The notes beneath the pieces were generated by a model, which was not told the origin of the DNA, made no database searches, and saw nothing but the letters and a program-made list of their open reading frames with translations. Positions 1 to 6,109 of a DNA stretch of 7,323 bases are shown in pieces. Every line of letters begins with the position of its first letter. Position 1 is the first letter of the stretch. The stretch comes from CAYSWK01 sp964434735 (GTDB lineage: Archaea > Micrarchaeota > Micrarchaeia > Anstonellales > Bilamarchaeaceae): NCBI GenBank assembly GCA_964434735.1, contig CAYSWK010000041.1, forward strand, positions 1 through 7,323, in the 5' to 3' direction. The position numbers and the translations under genes are program-made.

Positions 1-50
1 TTTTTTGTGTTTTTGGTTTTTTTGATTGTAATTTTTTGATATGAGGCTTT
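1..50 (+). other. T-rich tract at the window edge, possible terminator of an unseen plus-strand gene
   Basis: Three T runs of 5-7 (TTTTTT, TTTTT, TTTTTTT) and one later TTTTTT occur on the plus strand, while the minus strand, along which the CTP synthase gene is read, is A-rich here. T tracts terminate archaeal transcription, so this could end a rightward transcript from outside the window. No gene or hairpin is visible in these bases. Confidence 0.3.
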
Positions 51-60
51 TCCTATATTT

Positions 61-888
61 TTAATCCACCTCTTTCGTTTTTTCATGCTTGAGTATGTTT
101 GCTAGCTGGTCGTAGAATTTTTGGCGTTCTAATTCAAGCGGCAGTGCATATACGGTTGAAACAGAAGGGTCATCAAATACGCGTTCAGTAAGTACGTTTG
201 AATACACGGCAATTTTTTCCTTTGCCTCCTCTGAAAGTTTTTCCTGTTCACGACATATGATAATGTGAGGTTGTATTCCCATGCTTTGCAAAAGCCTTGT
301 TGCGTGCTGGGTTGGTTTTGTCTTAAGCTCCCCGGGGCTCAACGAAGGGACGTATGAAAGCTGAACAATTGCCATATGGTCCTGGTCATAGTACATTTGG
401 CGGATTGCTTCGATAAAGTATGAGTTTTCTAAGTCACCTACTGTCCCGCCGACTTCAATAAGTACGATGTCGGCCTTTTTTTCTTCTGCCAATGTGTTGA
501 TCCACTTTTTGATTTCATCGGTAAGATGCGGAACGAACTGGACGTCACGTCCGAGGTATTCCCCTTTTCGTTCCTTTTCGATAATGCGCTGGAATAATTT
601 TCCACCCGTGATTGAAGATCCTTTGTCAACGGATTGGTTGAGGAACCGCTCATAGGTTCCAAAATCCATATCAACTTCGGTGCCGTCATCCAAAACAAAC
701 ACCTCACCGTGGCGAAACGGGTTCATGGTGCCGCAGTCAACGTTCAAATAGCCGTCAAATTTGACGGGGACAACATTGAACCCTCGTGCTTTGAGGAGTT
801 TTGCGATTGAAGAAGAAAGGATTCCTTTTCCAAGGCCCGACATGATTGATCCGACGATAACGACAAAACGAGTTTTTGAGAGTACCAT
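61..888 (-). CDS. pyrG: CTP synthase, synthetase (amidoligase) domain only
   Basis: Makes CTP from UTP, ATP and ammonia, the last step of de novo pyrimidine nucleotide synthesis, in the cytoplasm. Numbered from the ATG at 888 (275 residues), the P-loop GSIMSGLGKG is at 13-22, the KFDGYLNVD motif with its substrate lysine at K43, the Mg-binding aspartate at D75 (DMDFGTYERF), the Mg-binding glutamate at E145 (EVGGTVGD) and the UTP/CTP-binding KTKPTQH at 189-195. All synthetase residues I know from the E. coli enzyme are therefore present. The protein stops at the end of this domain; normal enzymes run to about 530-550 residues with a C-terminal class I glutamine amidotransferase. The 60 bases beyond the stop show no glutaminase sequence in any frame. 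An in-frame ATG at 915 would add nine residues, but it lies inside the TATA box, so I chose 888. Family assignment is near certain; use of free ammonia or of a separate glutaminase is inference. Confidence 0.93.
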   Translation of the reverse strand: MVLSKTRFVVIVGSIMSGLGKGILSSSIAKLLKARGFNVVPVKFDGYLNVDCGTMNPFRHGEVFVLDDGTEVDMDFGTYERFLNQSVDKGSSITGGKLFQRIIEKERKGEYLGRDVQFVPHLTDEIKKWINTLAEEKKADIVLIEVGGTVGDLENSYFIEAIRQMYYDQDHMAIVQLSYVPSLSPGELKTKPTQHATRLLQSMGIQPHIIICREQEKLSEEAKEKIAVYSNVLTERVFDDPSVSTVYALPLELERQKFYDQLANILKHEKTKEVD

Positions 889-912
889 ACGGGACGTTAT
901 GTTGAACGAGGG

Positions 913-920
913 CATATAAA
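913..920 (-). promoter_or_regulatory. TATA box of the CTP synthase gene
   Basis: On the minus strand TTTATATG reads across these bases. Its centre is about 29 bases before the ATG at 888, which places the transcript start at or next to that codon and predicts a leaderless mRNA. No Shine-Dalgarno site precedes either ATG. Assigned by spacing and sequence only. Confidence 0.55.
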
Positions 921-991
921 TATCTGACGCACAACGACGACGTGCACTTGTTGTTTTTGAACACTCTTGTACACAGAACGAAAGATATGTG

Positions 992-998
992 TTTAAAT
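992..998 (+). promoter_or_regulatory. TATA box of the aminotransferase gene
   Basis: TTTAAAT sits about 39 bases before the ATG at 1034, predicting a transcript start near 1020-1024 and a leader of roughly 10-14 bases. It is divergent from the CTP synthase promoter; the two boxes are about 75 bases apart, so one regulator bound between them could affect both genes. No such operator is evident. Confidence 0.45.
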
Positions 999-1020
999 CT
1001 TGATTTTCAAATTAGGAATT

Positions 1021-1025
1021 AGGTG
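1021..1025 (+). promoter_or_regulatory. Shine-Dalgarno site of the aminotransferase gene
   Basis: AGGTG, complementary to the archaeal 16S rRNA 3' end, lies eight bases before the ATG at 1034. It fixes that start and is the clearest ribosome binding site among the plus-strand genes. Confidence 0.6.
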
Positions 1026-1033
1026 TAGTTTAT

Positions 1034-2104
1034 ATGATACTGTTAGCCCCAGGGCCCGTTAAGGTCCACCCAGACATTATGAATGCGCAATTGCATGAGA
1101 TGATCACTCACCGATCGAGTGAATTTACTCTTCTGTATAAGGATATTATTGAACGCCTTAAGGGATATTACCAATGTGCTGAAGCGTATGTCATTACGGG
1201 AAGTGGCGCACTCGGTATTGAGGCGCTTATTGTCAATTTGGTTCTTCCAGGCGAAAAGGTGCTTGCGCTCCCTAATGGGGAATTTGGTGATAAGCTTGCT
1301 GAAACCTGCGCAATTTATGCAACTACTGAAATTCATAAGATCGATAATGGCGAAGGCTGGACGTTAGAAAAGGCAAAACCCTTTATTGATGCTGCAAAAG
1401 CAAACGTACTTGCAATGACGTATAATGAAACAAGTTACGGCGTTCGAAACCACATTAAGGAAATTCTTGCGTATGCAAAATCAAAGGGAATGACTACGAT
1501 TATCGATGGTGTTTCAGCATGGCCGGGAACCCCATTTAATTTCAAGGAATTCCAAGTTGATGGATTCGTAACTGGAAGCCAAAAGGGAATTGGTGCGCCT
1601 CCTGGGATGGCACTGATTGGATTGAGTCCGTTTGCGGTTGAGAAATATTCAAAGCGAGATAAAATTCCTACCTATTATTTGAATTTTAAGCGTCACCAAA
1701 AGCAATACCTAAAAGATCAGCAGACTCCCAATACGCCAGCAGTTTCGCTTTTCTTTGCATTGCAAAAGGCATTTGACATCATGGACAAAAACGGCGGCCT
1801 TGAGGGGGCAGTTAATCGTCATGCTGAACTTTCAGAGTATGTACGACGCAAAGTTCAGGAATTCGGGTTCAAATTGATTCCTCACAAGGGACATGAAAGC
1901 GTAACGGTGGTTGGGTTTTATACTGATTCAAAGGAAAAGGCAAAGATGATCAAGGATCGTTTGTGGAAGGAGTATAAAATCAAGATCGTTGGTTCGCGTG
2001 GGGCATATGCCGATACGGGACTACGTATTTCCGTTATGGGCCATGTTACTAAGGATGAGCTTGACATCTGCTTTGCGGCAATGGAGAAGATACTCAAATC
2101 TTAA
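1034..2104 (+). CDS. Class V PLP-dependent aminotransferase (serine/phosphoserine or alanine-glyoxylate type)
   Basis: A 356-residue fold-type I PLP enzyme of the serine-pyruvate/alanine-glyoxylate aminotransferase family, cytoplasmic and of usual family length. It opens with the family's LAPGPV segment and an HRS motif near residue 27. A glycine-rich cofactor phosphate loop follows (TGSGALG). D158 in IIDGVSAWPG should pair with the PLP pyridine nitrogen, K184 in GSQKG is the Schiff-base lysine, and R331 in LRISVMGH is the likely substrate-carboxylate arginine. Related archaeal class V enzymes, such as the broad-specificity aspartate aminotransferase of methanogens, can transaminate 3-phosphohydroxypyruvate. 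With a phosphoglycerate dehydrogenase-type gene one gene downstream, phosphoserine formation is a plausible role, but sequence alone does not separate this from alanine or serine:glyoxylate transamination. Start chosen by the AGGTG site. It ends three bases before a hairpin terminator, so it is probably transcribed alone. Confidence 0.88.
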   Translation: MILLAPGPVKVHPDIMNAQLHEMITHRSSEFTLLYKDIIERLKGYYQCAEAYVITGSGALGIEALIVNLVLPGEKVLALPNGEFGDKLAETCAIYATTEIHKIDNGEGWTLEKAKPFIDAAKANVLAMTYNETSYGVRNHIKEILAYAKSKGMTTIIDGVSAWPGTPFNFKEFQVDGFVTGSQKGIGAPPGMALIGLSPFAVEKYSKRDKIPTYYLNFKRHQKQYLKDQQTPNTPAVSLFFALQKAFDIMDKNGGLEGAVNRHAELSEYVRRKVQEFGFKLIPHKGHESVTVVGFYTDSKEKAKMIKDRLWKEYKIKIVGSRGAYADTGLRISVMGHVTKDELDICFAAMEKILKS

Positions 2105-2105
2105 T

Positions 2106-2130
2106 AATACGTCTTTTGACGTATTTCTTT
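2106..2130 (+). terminator. Hairpin plus T-rich tail after the aminotransferase gene
   Basis: AATACGTC (2106-2113) and GACGTATT (2118-2125) are perfect reverse complements and form an 8-bp stem with a TTTT loop. A T-rich stretch (TTCTTTT) follows directly. It lies two bases beyond the stop codon and about 30 bases before the next TATA box, exactly where a terminator would insulate the two genes. The shape is that of a bacterial intrinsic terminator; archaeal termination usually needs only the T tract. Confidence 0.65.
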
Positions 2131-2155
2131 TACACCTTTTACCATAAACATAACC

Positions 2156-2165
2156 TTTATAAATA
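2156..2165 (+). promoter_or_regulatory. TATA box of the large membrane-protein gene
   Basis: TTTATAAATA is the best TATA box in the window. It predicts a transcript start near 2186, giving a leader of about 15-18 bases before the ATG at 2203. An upstream in-frame TTG at 2170 would fall before the transcript start, which argues against its use. Only a weak purine stretch (AGAGAGAT) precedes the ATG. Confidence 0.65.
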
Positions 2166-2202
2166 AGGTTTGCCTAATTTATTTACTGACAGAGAGATCT
2201 TT

Positions 2203-4713
2203 ATGAATATTACTACGCGAAGTCCTCTTGTAAAAGATGCAAAGCAGCCTGAGTGGATGATTAATGTCCAAAGAACAGGCCAAAATCGAGATGCGCTTAA
2301 CAATGGGCTTAAGAGGTACCTAACTCCTGACGAAGTTTCACGCATTCCTTCTCTTTCAGGCCTTGATGCTGCCCAGCTTAAGAGTGCAGCAGAATCACGA
2401 CGTATTGCCGCAGTAAGTGTGCTTGCGTCTTTTGATGATTCAGATTTCCCTCCTATGGTTCTTACTCGTGAGGAGCAAGGTGCATTGGGACGGGTGCGTA
2501 TGCTTGTTGAAGATGGCACGGCTCCGTATGTGAGCGTACAGGATGATGTCCGTTTGCTTAAGGAACGCGTACCTGAAATTTCTCAAAGGCATGCACAATT
2601 ACGTGATTTTTACGAAGGCATTATGGCTGATAGGAAATATTGCGCACCTGAACAAATTGCACAGGTAAATAGGAGCATTTCGGGTTGTGCAAATTATGAG
2701 GAGTTTTACGCGATTGCAGGCTCGCTTGATTATCTTACATCTACTGTTACTTCTCAGAAAACATACGTTAATGAATTGCTTGTAAATTATAAACAAAATC
2801 GTGAATTCCTAACTCCTCTTGAGGATGAGCATGCAACTGTTCTTGAGTCAAGAGAATTTCTTGATGCTCGTGCTAGTGAGGCAATGGATCGTTTAGTGCA
2901 GGCGCTTGAAGAAGTGCCTTCACGTAAATATGAAGCGCAGCAGCTTGTTGAGGAATATGCACCGTTTGTTGCAGTCATGGATGAGCAGGTACGTTATGCG
3001 TATGATACTATCAAAGATATTCGGTTCGCGAATTATTCTGCATTTACTGAACTTGTTTTTGATTTGACAAATGCGCGATCAATGCTTGAGCAGCGTGCTG
3101 ACCTTGTAACCTCAGTATTGCCTGATGCACGTGCCTATTTCAATTATCTTGATAATGAGGCAAAGGGAATTCTCCTTGCACTTACTCAAAAACCCTGTTT
3201 TGATGATGAATATGAGCGACATCTTCGTACTCTTTTAGGAAAAGTTGCTGCGGCAAAGAAAAACTACGCTCAAGCGTTTGCACAACGGAAATGGGAAAAT
3301 ACGTTATGGAGATTGCACACCTCTCTTATAGGCCCCCAGCCAACCGTAACAGGTAATCTTGCATTGTGGTACTCCTTTTCACGTGGTACACAAGAGAGCA
3401 TTATAGGCATTCTTGATCTTCCAAAGGACGCAACTGCTCAGGAAGTTGTAAACAGGATTTTGCAGTTGTTTGAGGAAGCACGTACTTCTCGCAATATTCG
3501 TATTTTTGATGATCTTTCCCTGGTCAATGATATTGCGCGGGAAGAAGGTAATGTACGCGAAACGTTCCTTGATCGTGTTAAGGCGTGGCTTCCAAGCGGC
3601 GCATTTATGCGAGGGGTTTTGGTTGGGACATTATCACTCCTTACCATTGCAGGTGTTGCTTCGCTTTACAATTCAGTCAGAAAGATTGATGAAGAAAGGC
3701 ATGCAAGGCAGCAGGCACAAATGAGCGCACAATTGTCACAAGAAATTGGTGCTCGCTTGGTTACGTTTGGTCGTACCTCTTTTAATGACATGAAAGAAAG
3801 CGTACAGTCATTTGGTTCGTCAATCCGTGCAAACACAAATTTCGTATATTCATATGTTACTACTAATTATGCGGATGAACTTGCATTTTTACGGAATATC
3901 AAGCAGGACAGAACGGGTTTATATACAAATCATGATTTCCCTGCTATGAGGCTTGTTGGGCACGTGTATTATTGTAGCGATTCGCTTGGCATGAAAATGC
4001 CAAAGCCGGGATCACGATTTGCACGTTATGCGGTTCGCGCACCCCCTCCTTCATCAATGGGTGGTTCAGATCCAGTAATTGTAGCATCAATATCGGACAC
4101 TATTTCTGATGGCACTGCTCAAGGCATTCCAAGTGTAATCGGAAGCAATCCTGTTACAGACCAGGTCAATTCCGATTCAATTTCAAATAATCTTGCGCGT
4201 ATTGATGAACAACTCGCGGCAGACCTTGCAGCCCAAGCACGGGCACAGCTTAACCGCGGCCCAAGCATGGAACTGTTTGGAGACAAATATTTCATAGACC
4301 TTGGTTCACGAGGCGGTGAGGATATAGGTGCCGAGTATGGGCGCTATTTCAGGGAATTGGATGGTAGTTTGGGTACGGAAGTCTACTCCCAACTAGGTAA
4401 GTTTAGTAACCATGCCGTCTTGCTTGGAACTGGGGAACTTGAACAGACAATTGACGAGGTTGGGGAGGGTGCGCATACGTCTGTTGAAAAATCAATTAAC
4501 TCGTTCATCGCAGCACTTGATCGTAATGAACCTACAGATCTGTATCTTGGCAGGGACGGCAAGAACCATGTGCATGTACGTTTTACGCCCGGACGACCCA
4601 TACGTATAACTACCATGAACACAAGCGGCATGTCAACACAAACAACTACCTTGACGTCTGCACAACTCAAAGCGACTCTCGAAGCCGTTCTTGTTGACCT
4701 TGGCAATGAATAA
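2203..4713 (+). CDS. Large orphan protein with one central transmembrane segment
   Basis: I recognise no family. The 836-residue product (from ATG 2203) has three parts. Residues 1 to about 465 are predicted almost entirely helical, rich in charged residues, Ala, Leu and Gln, with no signal peptide. Residues about 470-490 (VLVGTLSLLTIAGVASLY) form the only clear membrane helix, flanked by basic residues on both sides, so topology cannot be read safely; without a signal peptide, N-inside/C-outside is the simpler guess. A Gln/Ala-rich, probably coiled-coil stretch (HARQQAQMSAQLSQEIG) follows. A Ser/Gly/Asp-rich, probably disordered linker lies near 630-680, then an Ala-rich helix and a possibly globular C-terminal region with mixed strands ending in a Thr-rich segment. 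Only four cysteines stand out, dispersed. It has its own promoter, with a terminator before and a T-rich tract after it. Codon use looks like its neighbours. A structural or scaffolding role at the membrane is only a guess. Confidence 0.85.
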   Translation: MNITTRSPLVKDAKQPEWMINVQRTGQNRDALNNGLKRYLTPDEVSRIPSLSGLDAAQLKSAAESRRIAAVSVLASFDDSDFPPMVLTREEQGALGRVRMLVEDGTAPYVSVQDDVRLLKERVPEISQRHAQLRDFYEGIMADRKYCAPEQIAQVNRSISGCANYEEFYAIAGSLDYLTSTVTSQKTYVNELLVNYKQNREFLTPLEDEHATVLESREFLDARASEAMDRLVQALEEVPSRKYEAQQLVEEYAPFVAVMDEQVRYAYDTIKDIRFANYSAFTELVFDLTNARSMLEQRADLVTSVLPDARAYFNYLDNEAKGILLALTQKPCFDDEYERHLRTLLGKVAAAKKNYAQAFAQRKWENTLWRLHTSLIGPQPTVTGNLALWYSFSRGTQESIIGILDLPKDATAQEVVNRILQLFEEARTSRNIRIFDDLSLVNDIAREEGNVRETFLDRVKAWLPSGAFMRGVLVGTLSLLTIAGVASLYNSVRKIDEERHARQQAQMSAQLSQEIGARLVTFGRTSFNDMKESVQSFGSSIRANTNFVYSYVTTNYADELAFLRNIKQDRTGLYTNHDFPAMRLVGHVYYCSDSLGMKMPKPGSRFARYAVRAPPPSSMGGSDPVIVASISDTISDGTAQGIPSVIGSNPVTDQVNSDSISNNLARIDEQLAADLAAQARAQLNRGPSMELFGDKYFIDLGSRGGEDIGAEYGRYFRELDGSLGTEVYSQLGKFSNHAVLLGTGELEQTIDEVGEGAHTSVEKSINSFIAALDRNEPTDLYLGRDGKNHVHVRFTPGRPIRITTMNTSGMSTQTTTLTSAQLKATLEAVLVDLGNE

Positions 4714-4748
4714 TCTCTTTTTATCTTCTTCTTTTCTAATTTATTTTT
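4714..4748 (+). terminator. T-rich terminator tract overlapping the next promoter
   Basis: The 35 bases after the stop of the large membrane-protein gene are mostly T with a few C and A, and no hairpin. This matches archaeal T-tract termination. The same stretch contains TTTTTATC at 4718-4725, about 27-36 bases before the starts of the next gene, so terminator and promoter appear to be interleaved. Confidence 0.5.
4718..4725 (+). promoter_or_regulatory. Possible TATA box of the phosphoglycerate dehydrogenase-like gene
   Basis: TTTTTATC is a weak TATA match. Counting about 27 bases on gives a transcript start near 4748, leaving around ten bases before the ATG at 4758. No ribosome binding site is seen. 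In such a T-rich stretch the exact box is uncertain. Confidence 0.35.
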
Positions 4749-4757
4749 GTGAATTAT

Positions 4758-5636
4758 ATGCATATCGTTATTGCAGACCAGATGGAAGATGAAGTTGTTT
4801 CGCAAATCAAAAAGCTTGGAAACGTATCTTACAAGCCAACAGACCTCAATTCTGCACTCAAGGATGCGGACGCATTAATTGTTCGAAGTGCAACAAAAGT
4901 AACCAAGGAACTTCTTACCCATGCACCAAAACTTAAACTGGTTGCACGAGGCGGCGTAGGTCTTGACAACGTTGACCAGGTTGCCTGTAAGGAAAGAAAT
5001 ATCAAAGTGCTCAACACGCCAGGCGCATCAACTAATGCTGTTGCAGAACTCGCATTGGGTGTCATGATTTCACTTCTTAGAAACGTTGCAAAGGCACACC
5101 ACCAGCTGAAGAACAAGGTGTGGGACAAAAAATCACTCACCGGCCAGGAAATTGCAGGGAAAACACTTGGTGTTATCGGCTTTGGAAGAATCGGCGCAAG
5201 CTTTGCGCAGAAGGCGCACGCGCTTGGGATGCACATTCTTGCGTATGATCCAAACCCGCGTCAAACGCCTGGCGTTTCGTTCGTTTCACTTGATGAATTG
5301 TTTTCAAAATCAGATGTTATTTCGCTTCATACGGTTTTGGTTCCTGCAACGCGTCACATGCTCAATAAGGAAAGCATTTCAAAGATGAAAAAAGGCGCAT
5401 ACGTCATTAATCTTGCACGTGGCGAGCTCATTGATGAGGAAGCCCTTTTTGAAGCGCTTAAATCAGGGCATTTAGGTGGTGCTGCACTTGATGTTTATTC
5501 ACAGGAGCCTTATTCAGGGAAATTGCTTGAATTGGAGAATGTTTGTTTGACTCCGCATATCGGAGCCGCAACTAAGGAAGCACAAGGAAGAATCGGTGCG
5601 GAGCTTGTCGATATTTTGAGGAAGGAGTTACAATAA
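4758..5636 (+). CDS. serA: D-3-phosphoglycerate dehydrogenase-type D-2-hydroxyacid dehydrogenase, short form without ACT domain
   Basis: NAD-dependent dehydrogenase of the D-isomer 2-hydroxyacid family; the best guess is oxidation of 3-phosphoglycerate to 3-phosphohydroxypyruvate, the first step of serine synthesis. The 292 residues (from ATG 4758) form a split substrate-binding domain (about 1-95 and 275-292) around a Rossmann domain. The dinucleotide loop GFGRIG is at 141-146, and an aspartate in AYDPNP ends the next strand, favouring NAD over NADP. Catalytic R221 (NLARGELID), E250 (SQEP) and H267 (TPHIGAAT) are all present, and GGVGLDNVD near 65-73 is typical of the phosphoglycerate dehydrogenase branch. 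It lacks the C-terminal ACT domain through which many homologues are inhibited by serine, so it should be insensitive to that feedback. An in-frame GTG at 4749 would add three residues; family members normally begin right before the first beta strand, as MHIVIAD does here. Glyoxylate or other hydroxyacid specificity is not excluded. Confidence 0.85.
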   Translation: MHIVIADQMEDEVVSQIKKLGNVSYKPTDLNSALKDADALIVRSATKVTKELLTHAPKLKLVARGGVGLDNVDQVACKERNIKVLNTPGASTNAVAELALGVMISLLRNVAKAHHQLKNKVWDKKSLTGQEIAGKTLGVIGFGRIGASFAQKAHALGMHILAYDPNPRQTPGVSFVSLDELFSKSDVISLHTVLVPATRHMLNKESISKMKKGAYVINLARGELIDEEALFEALKSGHLGGAALDVYSQEPYSGKLLELENVCLTPHIGAATKEAQGRIGAELVDILRKELQ

Positions 5637-5667
5637 ATTTAGTGACGTTTCTTTTTATTCCCTTTTT
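5637..5667 (+). terminator. T-rich tract after the dehydrogenase gene
   Basis: Thirty-one bases follow the stop, with two T runs (TTTCTTTTTATT and CCCTTTTT) and no hairpin. They could end the dehydrogenase transcript in the archaeal manner. The first run also holds the TATA-like box of the next gene. Confidence 0.45.
5652..5659 (+). promoter_or_regulatory. Possible TATA box of the 141-residue orphan gene
   Basis: TTTTTATT is centred about 27 bases before the ATG at 5683, the distance expected for a leaderless transcript. No Shine-Dalgarno site precedes either candidate start, which supports a leaderless reading over read-through from the dehydrogenase gene. Confidence 0.35.
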
Positions 5668-5682
5668 ATGTATGTTTTTCTT

Positions 5683-6108
5683 ATGCTGAACCGTTCTATC
5701 GTGAGGGGTCTTCAGGCCCGTCAGGGTCTTAAGCAGCAAGACCTACTTGGTGAGCCCCATTTTCGCCTTGTTCGTGCGGATGAGCCTCCTGCTCTTTTAG
5801 TTGGTAGTGATGCAGATGCGCTTATTTTATTTGCATTTATGCAGCTCAAGCGCGCATTTGAGGAAAAAGGCCTTCCCGTTCCGTACATCGGATTTGACCC
5901 TAACACGCCTCTTTTTGGCGGGCTTCCCGTAGATCGTTTTATGGTGCTTCGGCAGGGCTCTTCTCTTGGAGATGCACTTAAAACTGAAGGAGGATTTTCA
6001 CAAGTAGGCATTATTCTTCGTCCCCAATCAACTGAAGCCGAGCCATTGTTTCTTGAGGTTCTTGGACGTGCACTTCCCACCGGCCTGCCGCCTATTGAAA
6101 CTCTTTAA
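5683..6108 (+). CDS. Hypothetical protein, small alpha/beta type
   Basis: I do not recognise this 141-residue soluble protein. From the residue pattern it has a basic N-terminus, a hydrophobic strand (ALLVG), then SDADAL leading into a long amphipathic helix, a second strand (PYIGFD), a Pro/Gly-rich turn, a third strand (RFMVLRQ) and a C-terminal strand-helix pair (VGIILRP, LFLEVLG). This is a plausible Rossmann-like alpha/beta layout, but no catalytic motif of a known family is convincing. There are no cysteines, no signal peptide and no membrane helix. An ATG at 5668 would add MYVFL; I chose 5683 from its spacing to the TATA-like box. Base composition and codon use resemble the neighbours. 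The gene ends one base from the converging small membrane-protein gene, and nothing in the context assigns a function. Confidence 0.75.
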   Translation: MLNRSIVRGLQARQGLKQQDLLGEPHFRLVRADEPPALLVGSDADALILFAFMQLKRAFEEKGLPVPYIGFDPNTPLFGGLPVDRFMVLRQGSSLGDALKTEGGFSQVGIILRPQSTEAEPLFLEVLGRALPTGLPPIETL

Positions 6109-6109
6109 C

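Noticed and set aside
1..60. Frameshifted glutaminase domain continuing the CTP synthase gene
   Set aside because: None of the three minus-strand frames beyond the stop gives the conserved start of the amidotransferase domain; they are lysine-rich translations of A-rich DNA.
2170..2202. TTG start that would add 11 residues to the large membrane protein
   Set aside because: It lies only a few bases after the TATA box and before the expected transcript start, so it would not be on the mRNA.
3655..3840. Chemoreceptor-like layout (membrane helix followed by coiled coil) in the large protein
   Set aside because: The conserved signalling hairpin tip of methyl-accepting proteins is absent and there is no HAMP-like region.
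4383..4805. 140-codon open frame on the minus strand
   Set aside because: Antisense to the large membrane-protein gene and the dehydrogenase start; its translation is Ser/Arg/Pro-rich with no family pattern, as expected of a shadow frame. The same applies to the open minus-strand frames at 2157-2519, 4829-5236 and 5721-6080.
5800..5900. DHH phosphoesterase or PP-loop ATPase signature in the 141-residue protein
   Set aside because: Only a SDADAL segment resembles them; the DHH triad and the SGGxDS loop are both missing and the protein is too short.
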